Assembly (NCBI GenBank): GCA_037176885.1
Contig: JAWWNJ010000029.1
Span: 868,001-932,000, forward strand
Reading direction: 5' to 3'
DNA length: 64,000 nt
Origin: Favolaschia claudopus
Lineage: Eukaryota; Basidiomycota; Agaricomycetes; Agaricales; Mycenaceae
Part shown: piece by piece, positions 11,761 through 22,607 of the stretch
How the letters are laid out: every line of letters starts with the position of its first letter
Numbering within the stretch: position 1 is the first letter of the stretch
Position numbers and translations under genes: made by a program
Notes under the pieces: generated by a model
What the model was told of the DNA's origin: nothing
The model's input: the letters and a program-made list of their open reading frames with translations, nothing else
Database searches by the model: none

Positions 11761-13250
11761 TTAATTGCGAATCGCGGCCTTCAATTCAGCGATTGTCGAA
11801 AACATGCCTGCACCCTCCATTGCTCGCTTCAGCCCGAGCTCACGTTCCTCCTCCACCTCAGCTGGAGTGAGGCTAGCGAAGTAAGCAGTCTCCGACTTGA
11901 ATCCCCGCTCCACATACCGAAACAGTCCGCCCGCTGTGTATTGGGTGAACGAATAACGGGTTTCAGGAGACTCTACGGAGATGTTGGAGTGGTAGATGGC
12001 AGCGCTAGGGACGAGGATGGTGGAGCCCGGCGGGAACTCAAGAATAAGCTTACAATCCCATAAAATGAGATGCCCGCCCTTCGTGAAGTCGAAATGACCC
12101 AGCGCCGTGATCACACACCAGCCGAAAGGGACGTTGTTAAAGTCACGGTGGCCCAAGCTCCAGGTGTGGGGGCCGAGGTTGAAGGTGCATGCCGACCAGA
12201 TGCTGTTGAGGAAGGGGCGTTGCATGTTGGGGTAATGCGCGTAGAAGCAGGACATGTAGTCCACATAGAAATCGAAGACGTTGGGCGCCCAGGTGGCAAA
12301 CAAGCTGGTCGCAAAGCCTGCAAGGGAGATGAAGGCGGCGTTGGTGATGAGGGCGAGGAAGACGGCGGCGTTGATGACGCCGTTGGTTACATCCATAGGG
12401 CCCTCGCGTCCGTTGCCGTGTGACTGCCCCCCCGTCAAAGTAACGAATTTGCCGCGGCGGTGTTGCTCTGAACCAGCGGGGATGGACATTTGATCACGCG
12501 CCTTCTCGAGGGCGGCAACGGCGGGGTCATGGACTTTGGAGATGAAGGTAGGGTCCTTGGGGGTGCTGCCGTGCACTGCGAAGATCTTCCCCTCGCTGTC
12601 AACGACGGGGCGGGACTCGCCACTAAGGATCAATCAGTCAAAGTGAGTGAGAAGGAGTAATTGAATCCACGCATGGAGGAGGCGCCTTCACCAGTGTGAA
12701 GTCCTTGCGCTTTGCCCCGGGCCCAAAGAAGTCCTCCAGTCGATGTAGGTCCGGCTCTTTCTTCCCCTGTACACCAACCCAGCCAGTCGCGGCAATGCGA
12801 GCTTTCATGATGTGAAATTTGGTTATAATGGGCTTTTTGAGGCCGGGGAGGACCTGGTGGCGGCGGGGAGGGGAGCGAGGGTCTGCCAGAGCATCGCGCA
12901 CTGCATTGGCAGCAGCCCTCTTCTGGTGACGCTCGCGTCTGGACCCTTGTTTGTTGTGTGAAGCGGTGGTGGCAAGCGTGGCAGTGGCAGGCGTGGCAAG
13001 TGTGGCGGTGGCTTTGGGAAGGGATTGGTTTGGTGGCTGGAGGTCGTCGTTGTCAGGTGAGGAGAGGTCTTCGTGTCGTTCTTGAACAGCAGCAGCTGCT
13101 GCAACGGCGTCGACGATCGTGAACTCGGGGGCAGGAATTCGCCCCCACTCCGAAAAACTCTGTCCCGAGCGGGTCTGTCGGGCGTAAGGGGCGAGAAGCT
13201 ACGAGAGAGGGACTGCACTTACAGTCCGAAAGGTCAGCGTATCAATGGCA
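11761..13250 (-). CDS. TET/JBP-family 2OG-Fe(II) dioxygenase, iron ligands intact (element 1)
   Basis: The main exon (12624-11761) holds the full double-stranded beta-helix. Iron ligands are visible: His and Asp in GHRDFNN (codons at 12150-12148 and 12144-12142) and the distal His in AIYHSN (11991-11989). The 2-oxoglutarate-binding Arg is in ETRYSFTQY (11958-11956). GGQSHGN upstream and TAGGLFRY downstream are typical of Agaricomycete TET/JBP proteins, which oxidise 5-methylcytosine or thymine in DNA. A first exon in the frame of GLKKPIITKFHIMKAR reaches back to about 13.2 kb through a low-complexity stretch in which the TGCCAC motif is translated as Ala-Thr repeats. The exact start is not resolved. 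Confidence 0.85.
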
Positions 13251-13680
13251 GAGAAAACACCTTTTCATGGCAGTCAGCAAAGTGGCAGTGGCACGGGTGG
13301 CAAAAGAGAGAAAAACTAAGAAAAAAAACGCGCAGCGCGACACGGTTCCCTGGCAGGGGTACCACTGCCGTTCCAGCGCAAAAACTCCGTAAGAAACGCG
13401 TCCCACTGCGGTTCCCGTGCGAGGGTACCAGCAGAGGAGACGCGCTCTGATAGAGAAGGTAAAAAAGAGGGAGAGAAGAAGCAAAGGGATCAAAATATAG
13501 GGTAGGAGTGAAGCTCACCTGTGAGCTTCACCATGGCTTGACGAGACGGGTAGGCAGAGGAGGAGGAGGGAGAGGAGGGAGAGGAAAAGACAAAGACGCG
13601 TTTGTTTGGGTGACGGCTGAGTGTGACTGTCACATCAAACGGACTTAGACAATTTTGCTCGTCTGCCACCACATCCACCC
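13251..13680. promoter_or_regulatory. Divergent intergenic region between the dioxygenase and the charged protein gene
   Basis: About 430 bases separate the oppositely directed genes. It contains clustered GTGGCA words at 13268-13300 and an imperfect direct repeat around 13345-13430 (GCGACACGGTTCCCTGGCAGGGGTACC against a related later copy). It probably holds both promoters. No defined TATA box was assigned. Confidence 0.45.
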
Positions 13681-16600
13681 ATGCCTCCACGCCGCAGTGT
13701 ACGCTCCAAGCCACGCTCCAAGCCGAAATCGACCCCTCGCCCTCCGTCTACGCGCACAACGCGCTCCTCTGGACCCGTCGTCGCCCCCGGTGGACCCAGC
13801 CGCGTCCCCAGCCCGGAGGACAGCTCCGACGACGACGACGACAATGAGGACGGCGCCTCTGCCACCACTTCCGCCCCTGCCACTGAGCCCATTCCCATCG
13901 TCGAGCTCGCTGTTCCCCCCGACCCATCTACCTACGCAAGCGGCCCCCCCAAAAAAATCAAGAAGAAGGCAGCCCCGTCCTCGAAGGCGCCTACGTCGTC
14001 CTCGAGGCCTCAGCTCTCCCCTCCTCCGCCTGTAGAGACGCTGCGAGAGCCAGACGGCACTCCCGAGCCCTCCAAGAAACGCCCACTGCCCAAGCCGCTG
14101 CCCAAAGCTGGCAATCCTCCTGCTGCGCCCGAGGACGCTCCTCCTGTGCCGTCTGATGAAACCGCTCCTCCTCCTGCACCGTCCGACAAAAACACCCCTC
14201 CTCCTACAACACCCACGGCTCCTGCTTCCCGTGCTGGCTCCGAAGCCCCCGGCACACCCGCTGTTCCTTCATCCCCGTCGCAGCCTCCTCCTGCAACACC
14301 CACCGCTCCTGCTTCCCGTGCTGGCTCCGAAGCCCCCGGCACACCCGCTGTTCCTTCATCCCCGTCGCAGAAATCTGCTCCCAGCACACCCCGTCGTGCT
14401 GCCGCCCCTGCCACCGACAACTCGCCCTTCCTTTCCCCCGACTCTACACGTAGGACCAACGAGGTCTTGGGGCGCAGCGACGAGGATTTTGGGGAGTTGG
14501 TGGGCCACGGCAACGATGGCGATAACGACAACGCCTTCCTGAATGGCCCGCTTCCGCCGCGCGCTCCCCGCTCTATCACTATCAGCGAGGAGGAGTTGAC
14601 ACGCAACATCTACGCGTCGGTCGCGCTGGATGCGGCGAGGGTGGCGAGGATGGAGGCGTGGGACTCGCATCATCGTCGGCTCGCCCGCGTAGCTCAGTTT
14701 AGGGCGGCGTTCAAGGCAGCAGCACAATGGCCGGTTGGAGTGGAAGACAGGGAGAAGGAACGGGAGGACAAAGGGAAGGGGAAGGCCAAAGAGGGGAGGG
14801 AGCAGAAACGGCGTGACCCGCGCGCGGCGTCTGTGGAGGAGGTGGAGGACGAGTACGACGTGGCATGGCGTGAGAGAACGGCGAACTCAAATGCGAACTC
14901 AGACGCCGAGGAGGAGGAGTCCTTGACTGGGGCAGAGGGCAAGAAGAAGCGGAGTGGGTTGCGCGCCGAAGCCCGTGAATGGTACGCGGCGTTTGAGGAG
15001 AAGGTCGACGAGGTGGCGGAGAAGCTTGGGGTTTCGAAGAAGGTTGCACGAGCGTATCTGAGCGGGGCGAGCGAGAGGGCGAAGAAAGACAAGAGGGGGT
15101 ACAATGAGAGGACGGCAAAGGTGTGGTGGCATTTAAAGGAGTACAACAAAAGTATGTGCCACGTCTTTTACGTCCGTTTCCTTTCCTGTGCTGACACTAC
15201 CTTAAGACCCCGCCAATGACACCAAGATCGGCATGAGTGAGGCTCACAGAATGTATTCCCACCGCGAGTTCGACAACGTGTCGCGAGAATGGACTGCTGC
15301 CGACCTCGAGCAGCTTCGAGCAGATTACCTGGCGACGCATCAAGAGAAGGAGATTGAACCCCTTTCAGGCACGGCGGCTGCGAGGGACGCAGCTAAGATT
15401 GCGCGGTGGTTTCAAGACGAGGTAAGTTTGGTGGCAGTCGTGGCAGTATCACCCGTGGCAGCTGGAACTGACACATCATTCTGTAGCTCGTGCTGCTGGA
15501 GCGCCGCACGGGTGCGCGAGGCTTCGTTGTCATCGCTCCGAGTTCAGTGAGCTCAACAATCCGCGTCCACACCCTCGGCTCCGAAAACAGCATGCGCTTC
15601 TTCCCTGAGCAGCTGCGGAAGGAGGCGCATGTCTTCGGCAACCAGTTCTCGGTCTGGGCCTGCGCCGACGCCGCCAAGGAAGAAGCCTCGGAGCCTGAGG
15701 AGCGCGTGAAGCCCGAGGGGGCGACGGAGCTCAGGAAGGAGGTTTCAAACGAGTTGACTCGGCAACTCAGTGAGTGTCCCAGTTTCTGTTGGTTACGTTT
15801 CCTTTTCAACGTTTCTGTACCAGGCGAGATCACTGGCTTCCAGTACACCTCAATGCCATACTCGACCTTCAAGGCTTCAGTCAGCGCTGCGCGTGGCATC
15901 AATATCCGGGGGTGGCCTGATGAGGTCCAGTGGGGAACTCCCTCCAACTTCAGCGGCCCCGCTACTCAGCAAGTAGGGCGTATCTGGGACCTGCTGTTTA
16001 GCGGCGTGATCCAGTTCTATCACATGAAGAAGGATGAGTGGGACGACATCAAGGCTGAGGTGGCAGAGGAGAAGAAAGAGAAGAAGGCGGCGAAGAAGTT
16101 GGCAAAGAAGGAGGGGAAGGGGGAGGAGAAGAAGACGAAGGGGGGGAAGAAGGCAGCGGGAAAGAAGAAGAAGCAGGAGGAGGAGGAGGACGAAGAGGAG
16201 GAGGAGGAGGAGGAGGAGCCAAAAAAGAAGAAGAAGAAGCAGGCGAGGTTTAAAGAGGTGGAGGAGGAAGAACCGGAGGCAGAGTCGACTCCCGAGCCCC
16301 CTAGCCCCAAGCCGAAGGGAAAAGGCAAGGGGAAGGGCCGGGCCAAGGGGGGTAAAGAGGCAGAGGAGGAGGAGGAGACCCGTCGTTCCACCAGAGGGCA
16401 GAAGCGCAAGCGGGTGCCTGAAGCCCCAGCGACGGATGACAGGGAGGATGAAGTTGCGGATGAGAGCGACGAAGCACCCCCCAAGAAGTCAAAGACCTCA
16501 GCTGCCACCCGTGCCACCGCCGCCCCCGTCAACAAGTCGAAGTCCAGCTCGTCTGCCACGTCTGCCACCGCCGCCCCCGTGAAAAAGTCCAAGTCCAGCT

Positions 16601-17097
16601 CTGCCACGCCTGCCACCGAGCCCAAGAAGAGAAAAGCGCCGACCAAGCCGTTGGAGGATGAGGGGGAGCGGGCTACGAAGCGGCAGAGGGTGGAGGTCGT
16701 CATCAAGAAGCCGGCATTCAAGCACCGGCGGAAGGAGTTCCCCAGCAACTCCGTGGTTGGTGATACCAGCAGCGAGCAAGAGGATGGTGGCAATGGTGGC
16801 AAGGGCGGCGGAAACAGTGACGGGGGCAGTACGAGCGGCCCCGTGGCTTCAGGTTCAGGGTCCGGGGGAGGGGATGGCGGTGTGGTGGTGAAGAGCCGCA
16901 AGGACATGACCCCAATGGAGAAGCAGGATGGGAACAAGAAGATGGCGGAGGAATCCAAGGCTAGGGATGCAGCGAGAAGGGCCAAAGCTGGCAGCTCCAA
17001 GGCCCCCGCCGTCGCCAAAACCCCCCGCAAAAGCCTTGCCGAGATCGATCGTGCCGGCTCGGAGGAGTACGAGGACTCCGACTCCTCCTCCGATTAG
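13681..17097 (+). CDS. Large charged GWP-motif cargo protein (element 1)
   Basis: Four exons, 13681-15151, 15207-15421, 15487-15769 and 15824-17097, give 1081 codons in phase. The first ~300 residues are Pro/Ser/Thr-rich with a 29-residue duplicated block (ATPTAPASRAGSEAPGTPAV). A conserved centre follows (EAREWYAAFEEKVDEVAEKLGV, VWWHLKEYN, EAHRMYSHREFD, a YTSMPYSTFKASV segment and RGWPDEVQW), then a very acidic/basic tail with poly-Glu, poly-Lys and Ala-Thr runs. I recognise the centre as a family common in Agaricomycete genomes without known function. Nuclear location is likely from the basic clusters. The gene faces away from the other four cargo genes. Confidence 0.8.
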
Positions 17098-17311
17098 AAG
17101 ACCTTCCTCCTGCTCGTTGTCTGCTGCTCCCCGCCCCTGCCTCGCCTTTTTGCTTGCTTTGAGAATCGTCTCGAGGCCGGGGGGTTTTTTTTAACTGAAT
17201 TACATATATGCTGTATCACTAGTACTACTGACGCGTGCGCAAACGGCGCGAAATAAAAAAAATATCTTGCTGTTTTGAAATAATGTTAGAGGTCAAAATA
17301 AAAAAGAGTCC
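17098..17311. other. 3' flank of the cargo gene, inside element 1
   Basis: AT-rich stretch between the last cargo gene and the right inverted repeat. AATAAA-like words near 17250 and 17298 may serve 3' end formation. No gene seen. Confidence 0.4.
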
Positions 17312-17975
17312 GTGGCAGGGGTGGCACGGGACACCTCAGAGCAAGGCCCACACCTTCCTTTTTAGGAAGTGGCAACGGTGGCAGGAGGGTCTTCTGAGGG
17401 TCGCCACCCACTCTGAGTTGTGTGGCAGGGATGGCACAGGACACCTCAGAGCAAGGCCCATACCTTCCTTTTTAGGAAGTGGCAACAGTGGCAGGAGGGT
17501 TTTCTGAGGGTCGCCACCCACTTCCACTTACGTGGCAGGGATGGCACACTGAAGCCCCCCATCCACCCTAAAAATGTTTCCGTGGCAGAGGTGGATGGCT
17601 TCAGCCCCATATTCCACTACAAAACAAATACGTGGCAGGAATGGCACCACTTTCTACCCCACAAAAATATGGTGGCAGAGGTGGACGCATTCAAGCCGAA
17701 ATTTCACTACAAAACAGTATTGTGGCAGGAATGGCACATTTTTTGCGTCCAAAACAATATGGTGGCAGAGGTGGATGAATACAACCCTAAATGTGACTAC
17801 AGTTACTATATATGGCAGGTGTGGCTACCAAAAGCACCCCAGGACACCGCCGTGGCAGCCCCTCCATGGCAGGTATGGCACCAAAATGGTGGCAGGCCAC
17901 GCCTCTGGACTTGCAGCCTATGATGAGAAATGTTTATCTGCTGTACTTTCAGTATTGTGGTGGGTAATACAGGTG
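17312..17975. repeat. Right terminal inverted repeat of element 1
   Basis: Mirror image of 5118-5781. It holds a little under two copies of the 110-bp unit, against four at the left end. Similarity stops exactly after a GTGGCAGGGGTGGCA word at its inner edge. Confidence 0.95.
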
Positions 17976-17983
17976 GTTCGTGG
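17976..17983. repeat. 8-bp target-site duplication, right copy
   Basis: This is the second copy of GTTCGTGG, at the right edge of the nested element. Keeping one copy rebuilds an unbroken reading frame through the Helitron gene. Confidence 0.9.
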
Positions 17984-20680
17984 AACCCCCCAATGCCCCA
18001 AGGATCCAGTCCTGGGAATGCGAAAGTCAGCAACCCTGGATCTCGGTCGGAAATAAAAGTCGAGCCGGTTTGCATTTTGATAAAGTTTTTTTTGTCTAAA
18101 CACCAGGCAACGGCTGCCGCCTTCATCCCCCGATGATCTTTAGGCGTGTTTTCGCCTACAGTAAAACCAACCGCCTCTAACACAAGCGTTCCGTCGTCCG
18201 GCATGACATCCAGTTTTGCCGATGCCACGTTTTGGTCACCACGGTCAGCATACGAAGTATCCGTAGATCCAGCATTCTCGTCTAAACAGCAAATTTCGAT
18301 GGCTATAGGTACCGCGGCATCGACGTTTTCCGGAAATAAACTGTCCAGGTTTTCCTGACTGAACGAAACTCCCGCGTTTTGATAGTAGGTGTTGTTTTCG
18401 AGCACAAACTTTAGCATAGTCTCCACACGGGTTTTAGAAACTAAAACAGGATTGAGAGTCTTAATATTTTCGCGAGTCGGGGCCGTTTTTGGGCCGATGA
18501 ACAACGCACACATGGCTTCCTTAATGTCGTCCGCGGGAGGTGGAAGTAACTCACGGACTGTGGCAACGTCCTGCGGAAATATGGCGACATTTCCCTGCAC
18601 GTAGCCTTGCGAGACGGCTCGTCGTTTATCTGTGCCTTTATAATCCGATTTTTGACTAATCAAATGGGTTATGCGACTGCAACGAGATCTTGAGACTAGC
18701 TGTAGATCATATAGAGATGCCTGCTCAAATGCGCTGCGAACATCCCTCGGCAACTCTGCGCGCGCGTAGTATTGAAAATTGGCCAGGGAGTCGAGAGGCT
18801 GAACGTTCTTCTTTAAGGCCGAACGGCACGTTTTGCACATGTCGATAACGTCCTTTTTGTCCCTGTTGCGCATGCCTGCAGGACACAAAATCTCACCGTC
18901 GTAGGCGTCGAGGTTGTAAGTGGTGGGTAGTGTTTCACTTGGTAAGCAGGGATTCTGTAATAGTCGAAGGTTATATTCCAGAGGGTTTTCCGCAGTGAGT
19001 AAGGTTTTTACTGTGAGTCTGCCGCAAATCGCGCAGGGAGATGGAATCCATTTGGCCGGTTGCATTTCGTCTTGCCATGCTTCCACAATGTGCCGCTTTT
19101 CGTTGTCAGTACACATCTGAGGAAAAGACTGCCGCTGGCCCTCTTCGTTCACCGTGTCGATGTCGTCTCGCTGAGCATCGGCTTTAGCGACGCGTGCGGA
19201 AGCCAACTTTTGTTTCCGAACACGCTCCTTGTCTCTGATACCATTAAGAGAAAGTACTTCCGCCACCCCTGGTCTGTCTTTTTTCCTGTAAGAGAACAGC
19301 ATGGCAGATGAAAAGCCGTGGCATTCGGGCGTGCACGCGTGCCCGACTATTAACTCTTGTAAAGCCGATTTCGTACGCTGTTCAATACTCAGATCGTGAG
19401 CCGTGGCTAGCTCAATCAAATCTTTTCTCGCGAGGTGCGCATAGTGCGCTAGGAAGGCGGCCACATCTTGCGTATGAACCGCGAGATACTTGTGCGCAAG
19501 GTCTGCTAAGTGCAGTTTTGCGAAATTGTGGCGTGTGATCAGCTGGTGATAGTCAAAGCTCTTATTCAGCTTGTAAGTACTAACAAAATTGACAGAGTCT
19601 TCAGCATCGACGTGAGGCTGGTTCTTGAGCAGCACGGGCAAGGGGGCAAGATCGTCCATAGATTGCAGAGTCGTCACCGTATCGGGCACCTCGGCAGGAA
19701 GAGCCCGTACCGGAAATGGGCCAGTACGGGGATCGACGATACGAGAGAATATGAGTTGAGACCTCTCACATGGTTTGCCGGCGCATCGGTGCGCCATCAG
19801 CGCCGCGATTATGTTCGGTTTTCGGTTCATGTGAGGCTGACCGTGTTGTTCCGCGATTAAACACAGCTGTTGCATGTTTAGGTAAGAAAACCCAGAGATA
19901 AACGACGACACGTCGTCGCCAGCGCACAAGATGTGCTTCTCTGCGTCGAAACCCTCAAATTTGTCGTCAGGAAGGCAGCAACGGTTAAAGTCAAAGTACG
20001 TGTTCAAAGTCCAGGAGCGGACCCAGCCCGCGCCAGCAACCCCGTACTCGTTGTCATACTGCACAGACAACATTGGAGGACGCGGTAAAGAAACTTTGGG
20101 GAGTGGGGGAGGAGTCTGTGGCCGCCTTCGATTCCTCAGCAACCGGCGAAACAGTAATTGTCTCTTTTTACCGGAACAGATGGGCGCACAGTCGTGAGAA
20201 AGCAGGTATGCACGACTGGATTCTTTACTTGTGTGAAGCCACCCATGCACCTCAGCCAGGTTGTTAATATCCGAGTGCGTCAGAAAGCGATATGTCTCGA
20301 CGAAGAGAGAGATGTCAGTGCATTCAACTGCCACATAGCTGCACGGCGCAGATACATCGGCGCGAAGCCCAGCAAACTCATAACAAAGCATCAGCTGGTC
20401 CATTGAAAGAATGGATGGGCCGACAACTGTATTGAAGCACTCGCGTTGCACATCAGACTGAACATTGAACGTTGAACCGGCTCGAAAGCCATGCCCCACT
20501 CCGGCAGCAACGGGCGTGCGACGAGGAGACTGGGGACCACTGCCGGTCATCTCCCCTGAATATTCGTCGTCAGAGTCCGTGTCCACTGAACGATGTCAGA
20601 CACAAGGCAAAGCATAGCATATATTACCCACTAGGGATGAACAGAGGGCTAGAAGATCGTGTAGGTTGAGATGGAGACAT
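17976..20680 (-). pseudogene. Helitron Rep-helicase, N-terminal part
   Basis: The gene starts at an ATG at 20680. A 49-base first exon (20680-20632) is followed by a 46-base intron and a long exon from 20585. The join makes an AUG codon across the splice. The ~900 residues seen match the N-terminal region of fungal Helitron proteins. A CAICGRL cysteine motif is followed by NLDAYDGEILCPAG and a second CxxC (CKTCRSAL), a likely zinc-binding module, and then DPWGIGGFHE just before the insertion. Reading on from here runs into the KDZ inverted repeat and ends at 17806, giving a chimeric tail that is not biological. The exon structure is otherwise clean. Confidence 0.88.
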
Positions 20681-20933
20681 TCTCGTGAATGGTGATAGCA
20701 AGCAGAGCTCATAAGGGGTACTGTCTGCTCAAAGCTCTCTACTGACGGATCAATATATCACAAATCCCCGGATCTCGCAATTTGACATGCCGAACAACCC
20801 ATCATAAATCAAGCCATCATAAATCATCACAAATTATAATACATCCCCCCAAGTTGTTCCAAGTAGGTGTAAATGCTCCGCGTACTACTACATTGTCTGG
20901 AACTTTAACACAGGAATATATGTACCCTGCTTT

Positions 20934-21561
20934 TTAGCGTGAAGCTTGTCGTGCACAAATCTACCATGCATTGAGAAGTGAAGACAAATAAAGCGAAGAC
21001 ACCCACTGATTCGTTATACCAACCGCCCACGCGTCGAGTGACTCTGGCAAACTTTGCAGCATGCCCGTCGCCGGATCGATAGGAAAGGCAAGCACGTTTC
21101 CGTGCCACGTCAAGGCTTCCGAGCTGCCTTCATTTAACGCTTTGTTGAAGCTCATGCATGGAGGATGCCCTTCACAACATTCCTGATCGACATGAAGTAT
21201 AGCCAAAGGCGGACCGGCTCCCGTTTGCCAGTTATCAGGAGCGAAGATGGCCATGTCAATTGGCATCCCATCAACGTCTGGCACAAGGCCGAAGCAGTAC
21301 TGAAAGGCGATCCCGGCCGCTCCGATGCTTTTTTCCACATGGGCCGGTACAGACATCACAGTCCAGTCGGCCTGCCCGGTAGGAAACATGATGCCCCTGC
21401 GAGTTTCCTTGCTAGACTGCACGAAGAAAAGATGATCGTCCGATTAAAGGTTGTTCCAAAAGAGCTGACCTGTGCCGAAAAGAACTTTTTCACGTCTTCG
21501 AGGCGCTCGGCGTTCATCGCAGGAAATGTCATCACTGGCAACAGAGACAGAGTGTTCATTC
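20934..21561 (-). CDS. Basidiomycete orphan with W-x-G-N segment, copy 1
   Basis: Three exons: ATG at 21561, an intron GTCAGC..GTGCAG, a long exon with EALTWHGNVLAFPID, then an intron GTGGGT..GGTAG and a short last exon to 20934. Protein about 180 residues, no signal peptide or membrane segment. The aromatic-x-G-N-hydrophobic segment near the C-terminus recurs in the genes at 31855 and 35156, and more weakly at 21671, which suggests one family. Function unknown. Confidence 0.55.
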
Positions 21562-21670
21562 GACTGCATCGTCTTATATACCGTGGCCCTTCATTTATCA
21601 TAAATCACATTCGACGAAACGGTCTGAGTTTGGTTCCGACACCCCATCCGCCTCACACCCGGGTACTGTA

Positions 21671-22359
21671 CTAAGACTTTGTAATCAATCTCTCAAAGTT
21701 TCTAGCAGATGACACCTCTGAGGGACTCTGTCCGGATCTGAAATAGTACCACAACAATTTGGCCACCTCCAGCTTCGTCATCCCGGCGTTATATATCGTT
21801 CCTTCCGGGGCGTTCTTGACTAGGATTAAAGGGCCGTAAACGGGGACGCCGAAGATGCATGTCGCTAAGCGATTACATGTAACATCGTCCGGGGCTCGAG
21901 AGCTGAACGCCTCGAAATACCATTGGATAGTGTTGGGATTGCTCTCATACAGAGTTCCGTGGAAATGAGGCTTGCATGCCAGTCAGGTGAACCATCCGAG
22001 AGGACCAAGTGTTGTAACACACCGATTGATCACCTATGAAACTACTGAGCGCCTCTGGTCCCTGCAAAGTTTGAAGACCTGGGACGTGATGAATCTTCAA
22101 CGAAGATTGGACGGCGTCTCTGCTTTGCGGTTCTACAGAAACCGGCTGAACGACAACGACGTTTCTCGCCAAATTTCGCAGACGTCGCAATCGCTGCAAG
22201 ACTAAGTATTAACATTGCGATGCTAGTACTGCGTACTTTTTCGCTCAAACGCCAGCTAGGTGTTTTGGCTGCGGCCTGCATGCGAAGCGCCGGCAATGTG
22301 GACGACGAATGCCCGTCCAGCCAGTCAACAACTTCAGAGTCCGACACGTCCTGGTCCAT
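21671..22359 (-). CDS. Basidiomycete orphan, copy 2 of the same loose family
   Basis: Start ATG at 22359. Introns GTACGC..TTGCAG and GTGTGT..GCAAG join three exons in phase. The N-terminus is acidic (DQDVSDSEVVDWLDG) and the middle basic (RLRRLRNLARN). The C-terminal part, reading PHFHGTLYESN to CIFGVPVYGPLILVKNAPEG and ending at 21671, has the same strand-like G-x-(L/V)-hydrophobic segment as the neighbours. Function unknown. It lies about 100 bases from the 5' end of copy 1, on the same strand. Confidence 0.55.
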
Positions 22360-22607
22360 GATGATAATAGAAGTCGAGAGGTCGAGGAAAGCAGAATGTC
22401 TCACAAGGTCAGGTATTTAACACCGACGGATATGGTCTCAGACCCATGACAGTAATGATATTCAGAAGAGAGGAACAAGCTCAGATAGACATAAATCAGG
22501 TATCCACGTATACAGCTATTACATTAAGCCGACTCAGATTTCGAAGTCTGCGACTTCGGGGGCGGCAGAGAACGGCTCTGAGATTTCATCAGGAGGGAGT
22601 GCGAACC

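Larger units (their letters stand above)
5118..17975. mobile_element. KDZ transposon, element 1 (12,858 bp, nested in the Helitron)
   Basis: A complete class II element. It has 664-bp terminal inverted repeats (5118-5781 and 17312-17975) starting CACCTGTATTACCC, an 8-bp target duplication and its own KDZ transposase. Cargo, left to right: transposase (-), small RNase H1 N-like protein (-), YREKN basic protein (-), TET/JBP dioxygenase (-), large charged protein (+). The TIRs look identical, so the insertion is recent. All five genes have believable exon structures, and only one frame break is suspected, at the start of the transposase. A TGCCAC motif at 9-bp spacing is scattered over the whole element. 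Confidence 0.93.
837..20680 (-). mobile_element. Helitron (Rep-PIF1 helicase type), interrupted by a nested KDZ transposon
   Basis: The two halves of one Helitron replicase gene lie at 837-5109 and 17976-20680 on the minus strand, separated by a 12.9-kb insertion. Removing the insertion and one target-duplication copy joins them in frame. Helitrons are rolling-circle elements whose single protein joins an HUH endonuclease to a superfamily-1 PIF1 helicase. The true ends (5' TC, 3' hairpin plus CTRR) could not be placed, so the limits given are those of the gene. Neighbouring genes at 1-766 or above 20.7 kb could be passengers. Confidence 0.85.

Noticed and set aside
13681..14742. Long minus-strand frames opposite the Pro/Ser-rich start of the charged gene
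   Set aside because: GC-rich low-complexity shadow without splice sites; the plus-strand exons add up in phase.
16020..17030. 336-codon minus-strand frame rich in Ser and Phe
   Set aside because: Antisense of a Lys/Glu low-complexity coding region in the charged protein gene; the same applies to 49901-50545.
17806..17975. Apparent continuation of the Helitron N-terminal frame into the KDZ repeat
   Set aside because: Artefact of the insertion; the natural frame continues at 5109 after removal of the element.
5118..17975. Identical inverted repeats as an assembly artefact
   Set aside because: The 8-bp duplication and exact frame restoration in the disrupted gene argue for a real insertion.
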